A stretch of 64,000 nucleotides of DNA from Xestospongia muta (Eukaryota > Porifera > Demospongiae > Haplosclerida > Petrosiidae): the NCBI GenBank assembly GCA_963693285.1, contig OY848918.1, positions 3,167,876 through 3,231,875 of the forward strand, written 5' to 3'. This document shows, in pieces, positions 49,101 through 63,120 of this stretch. Under the pieces are notes generated by a model, which did not search any database, was not told where the DNA came from, and was given only the letters and a program-made list of their open reading frames with translations. The first letter of the stretch is position 1. Each line of letters begins with the position of its first letter. The position numbers and the translations under genes were made by a program.

Positions 49101-51290
49101 ATGTACCATGTTTACAAAAAGCAGCACCAGCAAAACAATTACTAGAAATAGATACAGGTGTAAATGTTAGAATACATGTAAATTATGACCTTTCTTTTCT
49201 AGTAATATTAAGAAGTGTACTGGGTAATAAGATATTGATAAAATGATACATATACTTAACTTAATACTATATCATAATTATGACTTCAACATAACATATG
49301 ATTATTTCTTTCATACTAGCTATCTTCAAAGAACCAACAGTGTTAGAAGTCCCTACTACTGGTTTAGTACATCATTGTAGTCAATATGGTGTTACTCTCA
49401 TTATACCAGAAGGAGCTATAGAACATACAGCTACTGTCTGGTTTGGTGTCTGTTTGTTTAGTGATAAATTCAAGTTTCAAGATGATTATATTCCAGTCTC
49501 TCCTATTGTATGGATATATATCAACTGTCAGTTAATAAAACCAGCTGAATTATATATACCTCATCACATTGATGTGTCTAATATGAAGGATACTAATAAC
49601 CAACTATATCTACTAACAGCAAATGATAATAATTTCCTAAATAACAATGTATTTAACTTTAAACTAAACTGTGAATTTACAGTGACAATTGAGTCTACTC
49701 TGGTTAAAGTTCTAGCTCCTCACTTTTGTTCAAATTGTATTGGAGTTGATAGAAAAGAATATCACAAAGTTCCAAAACAATATTTGATTAGACGAGCTGA
49801 CAAAATAGAGGATAATGGTTATACTGTGTTAATAGACTACTGTTTATTGTATCAACAAAAAACGTGTGGAGAGGTAAATGATTAATTAATGTTAACTAAT
49901 TATTACTTTTTAAATATAGACATTGGAAGAACAATATCAAAGAGAAGAATATTATTTAAAATCATCACCTCCAACTGTAAGATTTACTGAAGAATCTGCT
50001 TCCATTGACTTTAAATCTAGTGTCCCTGGTTGGTACATATCAATGGAACCATTTACTCCTGAGGTAAAAAGAGAGAAACTAGAGACTAAGAGAGGAAACG
50101 TTTTGTATATTTTAGATTACAAAAGACTCCATTGATTTCTATAAAGCTATGGGGTGTACAGAAGGAATAATAACAGAAAAGAACGTGGAGGATCTTAAAT
50201 ACTTAGAAAGTCTTTGGTCATATCCTCCTCGCTTCAGGTTAAGAATTGAGTATGATGGTGCTGAAGAAACAAGAACAGAAGTAATCATCACCTTTAATGG
50301 TATAACTAGTACTCATGATGGCAATCCTCACATTGACAAGATCATTTTAAAGAAGCCAGGTAAATATAATGTGATAAAGAATGTGTAAGTATTTCTTGTC
50401 TTATACAGGAATGCATTCTCATTTTCCACTCATTCCTCCATTATCTGATGGTTCATCTGATTCTTCAACAAGTGACATTTCTAAAGGTAACTAACATTTA
50501 GAAATGGTTTAAAGTATATATCTTTTTTCAGTTACTGATCCACTCATTGTTGACATTATATGTGTATTAGAAAGTAAAACTAATTCAGTGGGAGTTGGTC
50601 ATCGATGGTTTATATTTGGTCTTAAACTGGGACTTACTGTTGGTGATCTTCATAACATAGCAATGAAATATAGTGGATATCTTGAATGTGGTAGAGAAGT
50701 CATACTTCTATGGAGGTCACGTAACATGTTAGCTTCTTGGGAACCAATAACAACTGCTCTTGATATTATTGGTAGAAAAGATTTATCAGTCCTTATTAAG
50801 AACTGTTTCACTACTACACCAGAACTACAAGAACAAGAACATTATTTAACTTTTCCGTCTATCGCTAGTAAGTTAACTATTGCATATTTAAATGGACAGA
50901 TGAAGTCATATATTTGAAGTTAAAATACAAAATGTTAATTTTTTATTTTTCGATATCTATAATCCATTCATTTATCCTTCTCTTCTTCTAGTTTCAGATG
51001 CTAAGCTACAAACAGCACCTTCTATAGCAGATCTTAACAATCTCATTGGTGCTAAGATAGAAGATAAGTATCACTTATTTGGTACAGCAGTTGGTCTAGA
51101 AGAGGGTTATCTCAATAGTCTACGTACAGACTACCCTACCTGTCAAGAGAGATTTAATCAAGTCTTTAATAAATGGAGTCAAACTGATCCTGATAGTTTT
51201 ACATGGAGTACTGTTATCAAAGTGTTACAATCTGATACTATTAGAGCTCATAAAATAGTAGAGAATATAACAGTTCATTTAACATCTTGA
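46121..51290 (+). CDS. UNC5-like receptor: Ig/FN3 ectodomain, TM, ZU5, two death domains
   Basis: Sixteen exons join in consistent phase to 1098 residues: 46121-46244 (signal peptide, then Cys/Pro-rich), 46292-46576 (Ig-like), 46622-46885 (FN3-like), 46936-47009, 47058-47259, 47543-47878 (Cys domain, VNCTFLTGSQAKGC ... GTYTIYVY), 48021-48083 (Thr/Pro stalk), 48131-48219 (TM, GCVVGGAILFIVVLVSF), 48275-48366, 48723-48835, 49320-49873 (ZU5: GLVHHCSQYGVTLIIPEGA), 49920-50063, 50116-50359 (UPA-like region), 50409-50486, 50532-50867 (death domain; KLGLTVGDLHNIAMKYSG), 50992-51290 (second death-like domain; AVGLEEGYLNSLRTDYP). A stop at 48242 is avoided by a 55-nt intron with donor AAG|GTCAAG; this is the weakest join. 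UNC5 receptors and PIDD-like adaptors use ZU5-UPA-death arrays for apoptosis or guidance signalling. Here no thrombospondin repeats are seen and a second death domain is present. If the weak join is wrong, this is two adjacent genes. Confidence 0.7.
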
Positions 51291-51689
51291 GAACAACTGC
51301 TTTGTTTGTTAATATATAGTAGTATGTTGACAGTAATACTTACTAATTATGTGAATGTTGTTCAATAGTGATAATGTCAAACTGGACATTTTAATTAATT
51401 ATATATAATAATTGTGTCACTTTTTTAATAGGAAAAAAGTGTTTGTTAGAATTTGAAATGAACTACTGCTGTGGAAGTCTGCATTTTCATACTGTGTTGT
51501 ACTATTGGCAATAATAAAGTTCATCTTAAAATTCATTCATGACTTGTAATGAGTAAGCAACACTTGATCCACAAATGCTTTGTGACAAAATTTGCAGTAA
51601 ATATAAAAGAGCAGGTAAGCAAGTTAGGTTGTGCACTGTTGTGTTGTGGACCAATGTAACCAAATAAAAAGTTTGTAAGCATTCTTTGT

Positions 51690-52165
51690 CATATACAGGG
51701 ATGCATTCTCATTTGTCACCCACTCCTCCATCATCTGACAGTTCAATTGATCCTTCAATAACTGATTTGAACATCATTTCTAAAGGTTACTAGCAGTTAG
51801 AAATGGTTTACACCATACATCTCTTTTTCAGATACTGATCCACTCATTGTTGACATTATGTGTATGTTAGCAAGAAAAACTGGTTCAATGGACATTGGTG
51901 ATAAATGGTTTGTATTTGGTCTTAAATTAGGACTCAGTGTTGGTGATCTTCATAACATAGCAATGAAATATAGTGGATCTCTTGAATGTGGTAGAGAAGT
52001 TATACTTCTATGGAGGTCATGTAACTTGTCAGCTTCTTGGGAGCCAAAAGCAACTGCTCTCGATGCTATTGATAGAAAGATTTAGCAGTCTGTATCAAGA
52101 ACTATTTCACTACTACACCAGAGCCACAAGCACAAAAACATTTTAATTTTTCAGTCTATCACTAG
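51690..52165 (+). pseudogene. Duplicated death-domain exons, frameshifted
   Basis: About 51699-51786 and 51832-52160 repeat exons 50409-50486 and 50532-50867 of the gene just upstream, with replacements. One base is lost at AGAAAGATTTAGC (parent AGAAAAGATTTATC), giving DAIDRKI and a stop. The parent's second death-domain exon is not repeated. The stretch 51291-51690 between them holds no other coding exon. Confidence 0.85.
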
Positions 52166-52224
52166 TAAGTTAACTATATCATATTTAAATGGACAGATGA
52201 ATATGGAAGCGATGAATGGATTTT

Positions 52225-53150
52225 GATCATTGCTGTCAGCATAATCTATGAGAGCTCGATTGAACTTGACTAACTGATCAACTGCCTCATTGCTAACTAA
52301 AGCCTCACCCACAAATAACACAAGATCAGGAGAATTGACATGTATTAACTATAATTGAATGGACAATGGACAAATAACTATCTAAATGGATCAATGATTG
52401 ACTGAGTAAAGGTTTGTCTCATTCCCAGACCAAATAAAGTAGTCAGTTATTCACTAAGTCTGGGAATGAGACTAAGTACTGTAGAGTAGAGATGTAATGA
52501 TAAATTTTATGAACAATGGATTTATAGGTAGCTATAATGGAAATATGAACCTTAGCCAAAGAGATCATGAGTGGTTCATTGTCCTGCATTCTACCAGCTG
52601 TATCAACCAATACCACATTAAACTTCTGTTGTTGAGCTGTTATATATAATATATTACTCTCTTCTATAATGATGACTTACCAAAGTCAACAGCTTCCATA
52701 CAAATACCAGCTGCATCCTTACCATACCCACATTCAAATAACATCACACATGGAGATCCTCCCACTCTCTCAGATGAATGATGAGATGACAGATGACGAG
52801 TGTGGGTCTTCAATTGTTCGACTGCTCCTGAATGGAAGGTGTCACACCCAGCAATTAAAACACGGAGACCATTTTCCAATAACCAGAAACAAATCTGAAA
52901 ATAATTACATTATTTATTTATGTATCCATTTATTGAGCTATCTATATATCCATTTGTCTATCCTATACATCCATTCATCTATCCTATACATCCATTCACC
53001 TTGGCAAGGTTAGTAGATTTTTCTACTCCATTCACACCACAAAATATCACTACAAATGGACAACCTTCTTCTCTACATTTCATAACATCCTGGAGGACAT
53101 CAATACGACGTTTAGGAGACAAGATTTGAAAAAGTGCTTCTTCCATACTC
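52225..53150 (-). pseudogene. SRPRA (pseudogene fragment): SRP receptor alpha (SRPRA) GTPase-domain fragment
   Basis: On the minus strand, with introns retained: about 53147-53000 (RRIDVLQDVMKCREEGCPFV, FCGVNGVEKSTNLAK), 52894-52681 (WLLENGLRVLIAGCDTF, GAVEQLKTHTRHLSS, GYGKDAAGICMEAV), 52636-52551 (VLVDTAGRMQDNEPLMISLA) and about 52341-52225 ([20 protein letters not shown]). These are the G-domain motifs of the signal recognition particle receptor that docks ribosomes at the ER. The P-loop GVNGVGKS has Glu for Gly. The N-terminal region and the final exon (TKFDT motif and C-terminus) are absent. A DNA-level fragment copy, not a retrocopy. Confidence 0.85.
52416..52472. repeat. Inverted repeat, 14-bp arms
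   Basis: GTCTCATTCCCAGA (52416-52429) and TCTGGGAATGAGAC (52459-52472) are perfect inverted copies around a 29-base loop, in an intron of the SRPRA fragment. A partial match (GGGGATGAGACTAATT) lies at about 53236 next to the second fragment, so it may mark the duplicated junction or a tiny foldback element. Confidence 0.75.
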
Positions 53151-53316
53151 GAACAAACAGTAGATTGAATCCCTATATCATTGTAACTAAAATTGTGCCA
53201 GACCTACTGGAGAAGAAATCGTTCCTACACTAAAGCTGGGGATGAGACTAATTAGAGATATATTAATAAATGTTATGAACAATGGATTTATAGGTAGTTA
53301 TAATGTAAATATGAAC

Positions 53317-53460
53317 CTTAGCCAAAGAGATTATGAGTGGTTCATTGTCCTGCATTCTAACAGCTGTATCAACCAATACAACATTAAACTTTTGTTGTTG
53401 AGCTATTATATAATGACTTACCAAAGTTAACAGCTTCCATACGAATACCAGCTGCATGAT
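53317..53460 (-). pseudogene. SRPRA (pseudogene fragment): Second, shorter SRPRA fragment
   Basis: About 53402-53317 repeats the VLVDTAGRMQDN exon with Gly to Val (DTAVRMQDN), and 53457-53421 the end of the preceding exon (AAGIRMEAVNFG). Flanking intron sequence (GGATTTATAGGTAG) is shared with the first fragment, so it is a tandem duplicate of part of it. Confidence 0.85.
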
Positions 53461-53546
53461 AACAACAATTTATACATTACCAATATATCTGACTATTGAT
53501 CTACCCTATAATAACTTTACAAATACAGTTAATAACATGCTTAAGT

Positions 53547-53803
53547 AATATCATTATATCTAATGAGATATATACAGTAACTATATCAGCTACTAATGGA
53601 GCTAGTACTGGAAATGAGACAATGTACTATATCAATACTTCAGTGTTTACTCCATCATATCCTACTCATTTATCTATTAATATAACATGTGGACATTACT
53701 CTAATTACAGTGATTATAATATTACTGTAACTAATAATGGAAGTATTACAATAAATGAAGGACTACATCTTGTGTGTCCTCTTGATCAGTTTAACTGTTT
53801 TTA
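53547..53803 (+). pseudogene. Family D ectodomain fragment
   Basis: NEIYTVTISATNGASTGNET joined without intron to PSYPTHLSINITCGHYSNYS and on to EGLHLVCPLDQFNC then stop. The 18.4-kb copy has two introns and an extra exon between these parts, so this one has lost them by deletion. Confidence 0.65.
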
Positions 53804-54099
53804 GTGTTTTTAGGTCTAATTCACTAATAATTATAAAATCAATTAACTTTAACAAATTAATATTATATAATTAATGATTGTGTATCATTTTCTAAATACA
53901 TGTACTCTTATACATATGATATAAACATTAAACATAACTACAGCTGGTACTATCAATAACGTTATATCATATACTACTATTCACACACTTTATTAATTGA
54001 TAAACTATAATATATACAGAATGTTTTATATACAGACAATACATCTACATTAACAGCAGTAGTAGTCATATTGATGTTACTTAATAATGACATTACTAA

Positions 54100-54350
54100 T
54101 ATAGGTCATAATGATGTCGTATATAATGACCATTAGTTGATTCTTCATATTGAATCTCATTATGATAGAATATCAGTACATTCACTGGGCAGAGTCCAAT
54201 ATGTTATTATCAGTAATTATGGACTACATATTGGTCATAATAGAACTGATATACAAAGAGTTGACATATATTATATGAGTTGACATATATTATATGAGAG
54301 CTATCAGTTGTGATAATATATAATACACTAGCGAGTAGATATGTACTATA

Positions 54351-54387
<37 letters not shown>

Positions 54388-54477
54388 TGTATGTACTATA
54401 CTATCAATGACTATACATGTAGTAGTAAATAGTACTAGATATTAAAATATACTGTAAATACAGATATTATCAACAAA
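54100..54477 (+). promoter_or_regulatory. Conserved 5' flank of family B copy
   Basis: Homologous to 14.65-15.08 kb (CATATTGGTCATAATAGAAC, TGACTATACATGTAGTAGTA) and carries a (TA)n expansion at about 54353-54386 in place of a short TA stretch. Confidence 0.5.
54353..54386. repeat. (TA)n microsatellite
   Basis: Pure TA run within the conserved family B upstream region. Confidence 0.9.
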
Positions 54478-56369
54478 ATGGAGGTAGCTGAAATCATTCT
54501 GAAAAATATTCTTATGATAATTATCATCACACTTTGGTTTATAAATGAAGCTGGTAAGTTATATATCTAGTCTATATTATAATAATATAAGTTATGTTAT
54601 AGCTGTGATCACAGTAGCTCCTTCCCTAGTGTCTGCTCCACTTTACACACTGGCTAACTTTACCTGTGAGGGTACAGGAGTTGCATTGATATGGATAGTA
54701 GACAGTAATTCACTTACTGATCCCAGTAATCAAAACAGAGAGATATCAGTAACTACTAACAATATATCAGTTGATGTGTGGTCATCAGTACTAACTATAA
54801 GAGCACTACCTATTAATGATGGGATAACTACTCAATGTCTTATTGTAGATCAAAACCTTGATTTTGATCATAAAGGAGCTACTTTGACAATTAATGGTTA
54901 GTTTATGTACTCTGTGTATGTGATGTCATTTAATGATAGGTATAAAACCAGTAGAGAATCTCTGGTTTTATTTTAACACTACTAGTTCTCCAAGCTGGTT
55001 GACCTGGGCTCCTCCATTTGAGAAATATCCACTATCATATCACATAAATATAGAGAACCAACATGGCCAATTACTATATAATGATATCACTAATGATACA
55101 TCTTATGAGTTATATAACCTCACAGTCTGTGATATTTATACTGCTACTGTTATAGCCCATAGTGGAGAATATAGCTCTAGTAATGTTACGATTAAAGATG
55201 AATATTCTGGAGGTATATTCCTATTTCATATCATTAGAATTCAACCATTTATATAGAGTATTATGTTATTATCTTACCAAATCATGAGGTCATCTTTAAT
55301 GAACATAATAATTCATTTGATATACAATTTCAAGTTATTGTAAGTAAACCAATAGTCACCTTATAATATATTACATTAGATTAATGTACAGGTTGTAGGT
55401 TATCCTAGACTATGTAACAGTACATTACTGAGTACTACAAGAGATATATCACAACAGAATGGAATAGGACACACTCAGAAAGATATAATGTGTTGTTCAG
55501 AAGATTGTCAGTCTGTCAAAGTTAACTACACTACATCCAACGTTCATCCTCAACTGAACTGCATCTTTATTGCTGATATACTGGATAATTTAAGTAACTC
55601 TAAAACAAAGAATGAGACATATTTTAGTAAGTATAATTTGTTGATTGATATAACAATTCATTCTTCTTATCACCATAGCAACCTACCATGTTCAAGGATT
55701 CATTCTAGAGTACTGCTCTGATAATGGATCAGTTGTTGTACAGTGTAGGTTTGCTGAGAGGTCTACTGCTATTGGATGTCATGTAATATTTAAAGAATCT
55801 TCTAAAGGGAGTGTCAAGTCTATTAATATGACTAAATTTAGTATAGAGGAGAGTACAGTATACCAGTATATAACTCTACCAGTTAGTGGTAACTATACTG
55901 TGACAGCTCATGATATAGTAGATGGTACTATCATAACTAACCCATCTGTTGTGTACCCTCAAATACTGGAGTATATCTTACTACTACCATCTCCTACTGA
56001 GACTGTTATTATTACCAGTAAGTAATTAATGTACTACTATTGTATTGTACTCTAAGATGTATTAATAGGCACAATATCAAGTGATGAGACAATATCTCTG
56101 ATCAGTGACATTACTAATATTAGTATAATGACACCATCACACTCAGTAGAACATATTAGTGGAATATTAGTAAAAATATTGTTAATTAATAGACATTAAT
56201 ACTTTCTTTGTGTACAGCTACTAATCAGTCTGTATTCATTCTCATTACTACTAGTAGTACAGTTGGTGTCATAGTATTTGTTATAATTGTGACAGCTACT
56301 AGTATTACTTTCTATTTGATGAAAAAGAAAAGGAGTCAACAAAATGAATCTGGAAGCTATCACTTATAA
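54478..56369 (+). CDS. Family B receptor with truncated tail
   Basis: Exons 54478-54553 (signal peptide), 54603-54896 (Ig; FTCEG, LIWIV, TQCLI), 54940-55212 (FN3), 55257-55339, 55392-55626 and 55679-56017 (Cys domain; VVQCRFAERSTAIGC, GNYTV) are open and in phase. The next Ser/Thr exon (from 56069) ends near 56150-56169; the exon that follows in other B genes (LRVETTGYMTS) is deleted, so the TM exon (from 56218) is in frame only with a weak donor at CATATTA|GTGGAA. Beyond the TM, intron loss plus a one-base change give SQQNESGSYHL and a stop. The former tail (LYITVQPS, then frameshift) survives as dead sequence to about 56565, with a second tail relic at 56609-56670. The product is likely either a receptor without Tyr motifs or a secreted ectodomain. 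Confidence 0.6.
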
Positions 56370-57256
56370 TCCTGCATATGTTGAAGGTAAAGTATATTGC
56401 CTACCACAATATTACTACATCATACATTATCATCATTATACATATATAGTGAACAGATTGGTGATGAGAAGTAGAAGAATGGAGCTAGAGACTAATCCAT
56501 TGTATATAACAGTACAACCTAGCTATAGTAGGACATATGTACTGCTGACTATGAAAATATAATAGCATTAACATTAATATTGACTTCATAAACATTTTGC
56601 AATCATATATAATAGTACAATCTAGTAGGACACAATGTACTGATGACTATGAAGATATTCTGATATAATTTTTGTGCCAATTGATATGTATAACTATGGA
56701 TACAAAGTAACATGTGACCATGGATACACATAACCATGGATACATATGACCACGTGTATATAGGTCAGAGTATTTTGTCTAATATTAGTATCAATGTGTG
56801 CTATATAACAGAAAACTTTATAACGTAGTGTTAGTGACAGTGGATAGATAAATTGCAGAAAGACATATTTAGAAGAAACAAGTAAATTTGATAAATGGAA
56901 TTGGGAAATGAACCAGAAGGATCAATATTTCTCACAACCACATCATCAATTCTCCTTCATACCTTTGGTTACTGTCTCTGCTGATCTATTAGCTTCTTAA
57001 ATCAGATATATGTACATCATTACACTTATACTTAATCTTCTTTTCACTACACAAAAACAACAGTCATTGTTCTATTATATTATGCTAAAATAGTTTAACT
57101 TCATCATAAAGTACAATAATAATGGATATTATTGTCTTAATGGCTATCATCAATCATTGGTAAGTCAATCCTAATTTGTGGTCCAAGGAATCCCTTTTCA
57201 GTTCGAAAAAGGAGTGGTTTGGGGCTCCCTAAGGGTTAAATTTTGACTCTTAGCCT
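56370..57256. other. Dead family B tail relics and PUS7 upstream region
   Basis: It contains two degenerate copies of the family B last exon (about 56455-56565 and 56609-56670; the second reads TQCTDDYEDILI). The region from 56700 onward is duplicated at 43.87-44.44 kb (CACAACCACATCA, GTTCGAAAAAGGAG), immediately upstream of the PUS7 pseudogene, and probably holds the PUS7 promoter. Confidence 0.6.
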
Positions 57257-60146
<2,890 letters not shown>

Positions 60147-60238
60147 GTAAATAAGAGAAATATTAGTATTAATTAAGTTAATATTATATAACAAATTGAA
60201 TGGAACAGATGATTAACAAAGTAAAAGTAGTTTAGTTT

Positions 60239-61843
60239 CTACGATGACACTTTCTTGACTTGTCTGTAAGAGAAATATTAATTAAGGGGTGTGGTCAACG
60301 TTTAAGCTCCACCTACCTGTATACTCCAACAACTACAGCATGATCTCTCTCATAAGGTTCCAATGTAATTTGTTCTTGAGGTTTTAACTTCTCAGATTGT
60401 AATTTTTTGACCTCACCAGCAAATACTTTAGTTGGTTCAGCAGTACTATCAATACAGTTAGCCTAAAGAACATTATCGATAATACTCTCAATAATAATGG
60501 CCATCATTGTACCTTGATGGATATGACAAAGTGACCTTGGTTCTTGAGAAAATTGTGAGCATTGATAGCAACAATTCTAGCTTGATCAGGTTGTGCAACA
60601 TCAGCAAATATGACATCAACCATACCTATATAAAATGACAATGTTATATCTCGAATGTTGTCTCCCTCATCAGCTCAAAACAGAACAAATCATATTACGT
60701 AATAGACTCTATAATACTGTCATTAAGAGCTATATGATCAGTTATTATAAAGTGAATACCAGCTACTATGTAAATGTCCCACTATGTTAATACAGAATTA
60801 ATGAAGACGTAATGACCACTATAAAGATTTTATACTATTAATGTAGGCTGGTGGAAGGAGTAACAGTACTGCACAAACTGATACCAAAAGTTGCCAGCCT
60901 TAGTTTACTGTCCGTTACCCATCTGGGAGTAAGACCACACCCACTCTCGCGAGTGGGTAACAGTCTCCACCAATCGGCAGTAACGGATTGACCACACCCT
61001 ATTTTCCTTACTCATTAACATCCTGTATTTGTGTGGGTGACGTGCATCTTCAATAATTGGAATGATATTAGTACGTTTCTTAGCAACATTAATTAAGTCA
61101 CGCCCACTACGATGTGAGAACTCAACAGCATATACTAGTCCCTCCTATATAACACAATATGAAGACAGTTACATATATACATGTATCGCTTACTGGTCCA
61201 ATAATATCTGAGACGTGGGATACTGTAGTTCCTGATGCAGCCCCCAAATATAACACTTTGGAACCAGGCTTGATGTGAATGTTATCGACTCCACCCAAAA
61301 TGGCAGCTGCTAACTTGCTACGGAATGGATTCCAAACACGATATTCAATTTTATCAGTAGATTCAGCTCCCTATAATAGCATAGATATATAGCAATATAG
61401 TTATGATGTATGGAGACTTGTATAAGTATATTAATAGTATATTGCAACTTACCTCAACACTAACTCTTTTTTCTCCGTACACAGCTTCTCCAGGTACCAT
61501 GTTTCTAGTAACAAGAGCATCCTCTTTCCCACGGCAGATGAAGACCCCTTCATGTCTATGTGGTTCAATAACTACTTTTTTACCACCTCTCATTCCTCCT
61601 CCACCACGCCCCCCTCTCCCTCTGCCTGGACTTTTAAATCCTATATTAGGACATTATTTAAGTTAAATAAAGGGGTTACAGCATACCACCTCCTCGACCT
61701 CCCCCTCTCCCTCCTCTTCCTCCTCCACCTCTACCTCCCCCTCTCCCCCCACGTCCACCACCTCTCCCTCCACGACCTCCACCTCGGTCATAACCTAATA
61801 GGTTAATAATAATAATCAAGAGATACAGTCAATTACTTGGCAT
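60239..61843 (-). CDS. FBL: Fibrillarin, rRNA 2'-O-methyltransferase
   Basis: Eight exons on the minus strand, 298 residues: 61837-61843 (ATGCCAA only), 61687-61794 and 61453-61640 (Gly/Arg-rich GAR region, then [20 protein letters not shown]), 61194-61370 ([23 protein letters not shown] motif [18 protein letters not shown]), 61012-61144 ([30 protein letters not shown]), 60513-60625 ([28 protein letters not shown]), 60317-60462 ([33 protein letters not shown]) and 60239-60263 (QVKKVSS, stop). It is the catalytic subunit of box C/D snoRNPs in the nucleolus. The first exon encodes just two and a third codons, as expected for a gene with a start-proximal intron. Tail-to-tail with PUS7, 92 bp apart. 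Confidence 0.95.
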
Positions 61844-63035
61844 TGTTGGTCCTCTCTATAAATGCTTCTTAAAACTGTAAAATCTAACACATGGCCTAAA
61901 CACGTGGCCAAGTATTTTCTGAGCATGCGCAGTAGGTCAATGGTTTTAATGGTCTTACAGAATCTTGTCTTCCTCCTCCTACTACTACTCTGACCTTACC
62001 TCATCCTCCTCCTCCTTCATCTAACCACTTTGGCGCGTACCTCTAACCTGAAGGCTGGGCTGGGAGAGCTGCAGAAGACGTCCCAAGCTAACAAACGTCC
62101 CTATCAAGTCGACCACAATTCACTCCTAAAGATCCTAGAGGCTTTGTGCAATCAGAGGTAAGCTTTATAAATATATACCGAGAAAGAGAAAGAAGCGAAT
62201 GTCTTCTAAACGAGAGAGAAAGCTATAACAAAGTGTACTAAGCTAGAGAGAAGTATATTACTATAACTAACACTTGAAATACGCTTTAACGTCTAGTTGG
62301 CGTAAACTATTGAAGTGTTAGCTAGTTTTAAGGTAGCATACTTCAGAAATTTAGTGTGTACTGTTTACTGGAAATAACTTAGCTTATATATATATATATA
62401 GTATAAAATAACTTTTAGAATTCAGTTGCCAAGTCTACCCTATTGAAATCTTATCTCTCATCATCTTCGATTGCAGTACATTACTTTACTGTACTTGTAT
62501 CTACCTATGTCAGAACAGTCTATGTATATATGTAGTATGATATCCAGTAACATATTGGCAATTGTAGTGATTAAATCAGTAGTTAAACACTTGATACATG
62601 AAGACCCAAAGAGGTCATGTCTATCTCCCACTCTTCTGGTATGCACTCTTATATCAACTTCTAGTAACTTAATTTTCCTTTCATGGTGGGTTAAGTATAT
62701 TTAGATCAGCTGTTGAAAATAACTCATCACACACAGTCAGTTCTAATATTTAGTAAGTTCTTTTTAAGGGGTACTTTGTCTGTGGGGGAGGTAGCTATAG
62801 GACATTGGTGGAGCTTGCCTTATAAAGACTGTCACATTTATGCTCTGTGTGTGTGTCATTGTTGATGGTAACCAAATTGAGTCAGCAAATGATATCACAA
62901 TCTGTGAGCTGTGTCACTGTTTAGTTTATGATTTAGTAGTGGTTTTGTTTATGTGTATAGGGTCATATCTTTCAAAGAAAGAGTTGTACGTTTGTATAAA
63001 CTTGAATTTACTTTCAGTATATTGTGTACGGTTCA

Positions 63036-63106
<71 letters not shown>

Positions 63107-63120
63107 ACTCTCTTACTCAG
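61844..63120. promoter_or_regulatory. FBL/DYRK1 head-to-head region with probable DYRK1 5'UTR exon
   Basis: The two coding starts diverge from this 1.3-kb stretch, which is less AT-rich than the receptor cluster around 61.9-62.16 kb (GAGCATGCGCAG, GGCGCGTAC). A segment from about 62040 to 62157 ends in CAGAG|GTAAGC, a good donor, and is open without ATG, so it is probably a non-coding first exon of the kinase gene. A CT/CA microsatellite at about 63043-63102 sits directly before the acceptor at 63120. Confidence 0.5.
63043..63102 (+). repeat. (CT)n-(AC)n tract at a 3' splice site
   Basis: CT run then CA run, followed by CACTCTCTTACTCAG, the acceptor of the first coding exon of the DYRK1 gene. 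Confidence 0.9.

Noticed and set aside
49122..49157. Extra small exon (APAKQLLEIDT) before the ZU5 exon
   Set aside because: Its acceptor is weak and direct splicing 48835 to 49320 is already in frame; left out of the model.
61403..61806. Pro/Leu-rich plus-strand frames opposite fibrillarin
   Set aside because: Antisense of the Gly/Arg-rich GAR exons of FBL.
62040..62157. Open frame (LQKTSQANKRPYQVDHNSLL) as a coding exon
   Set aside because: No ATG in frame, a stop just upstream, and the phase does not continue into the DYRK1 exon; treated as probable 5'UTR exon.
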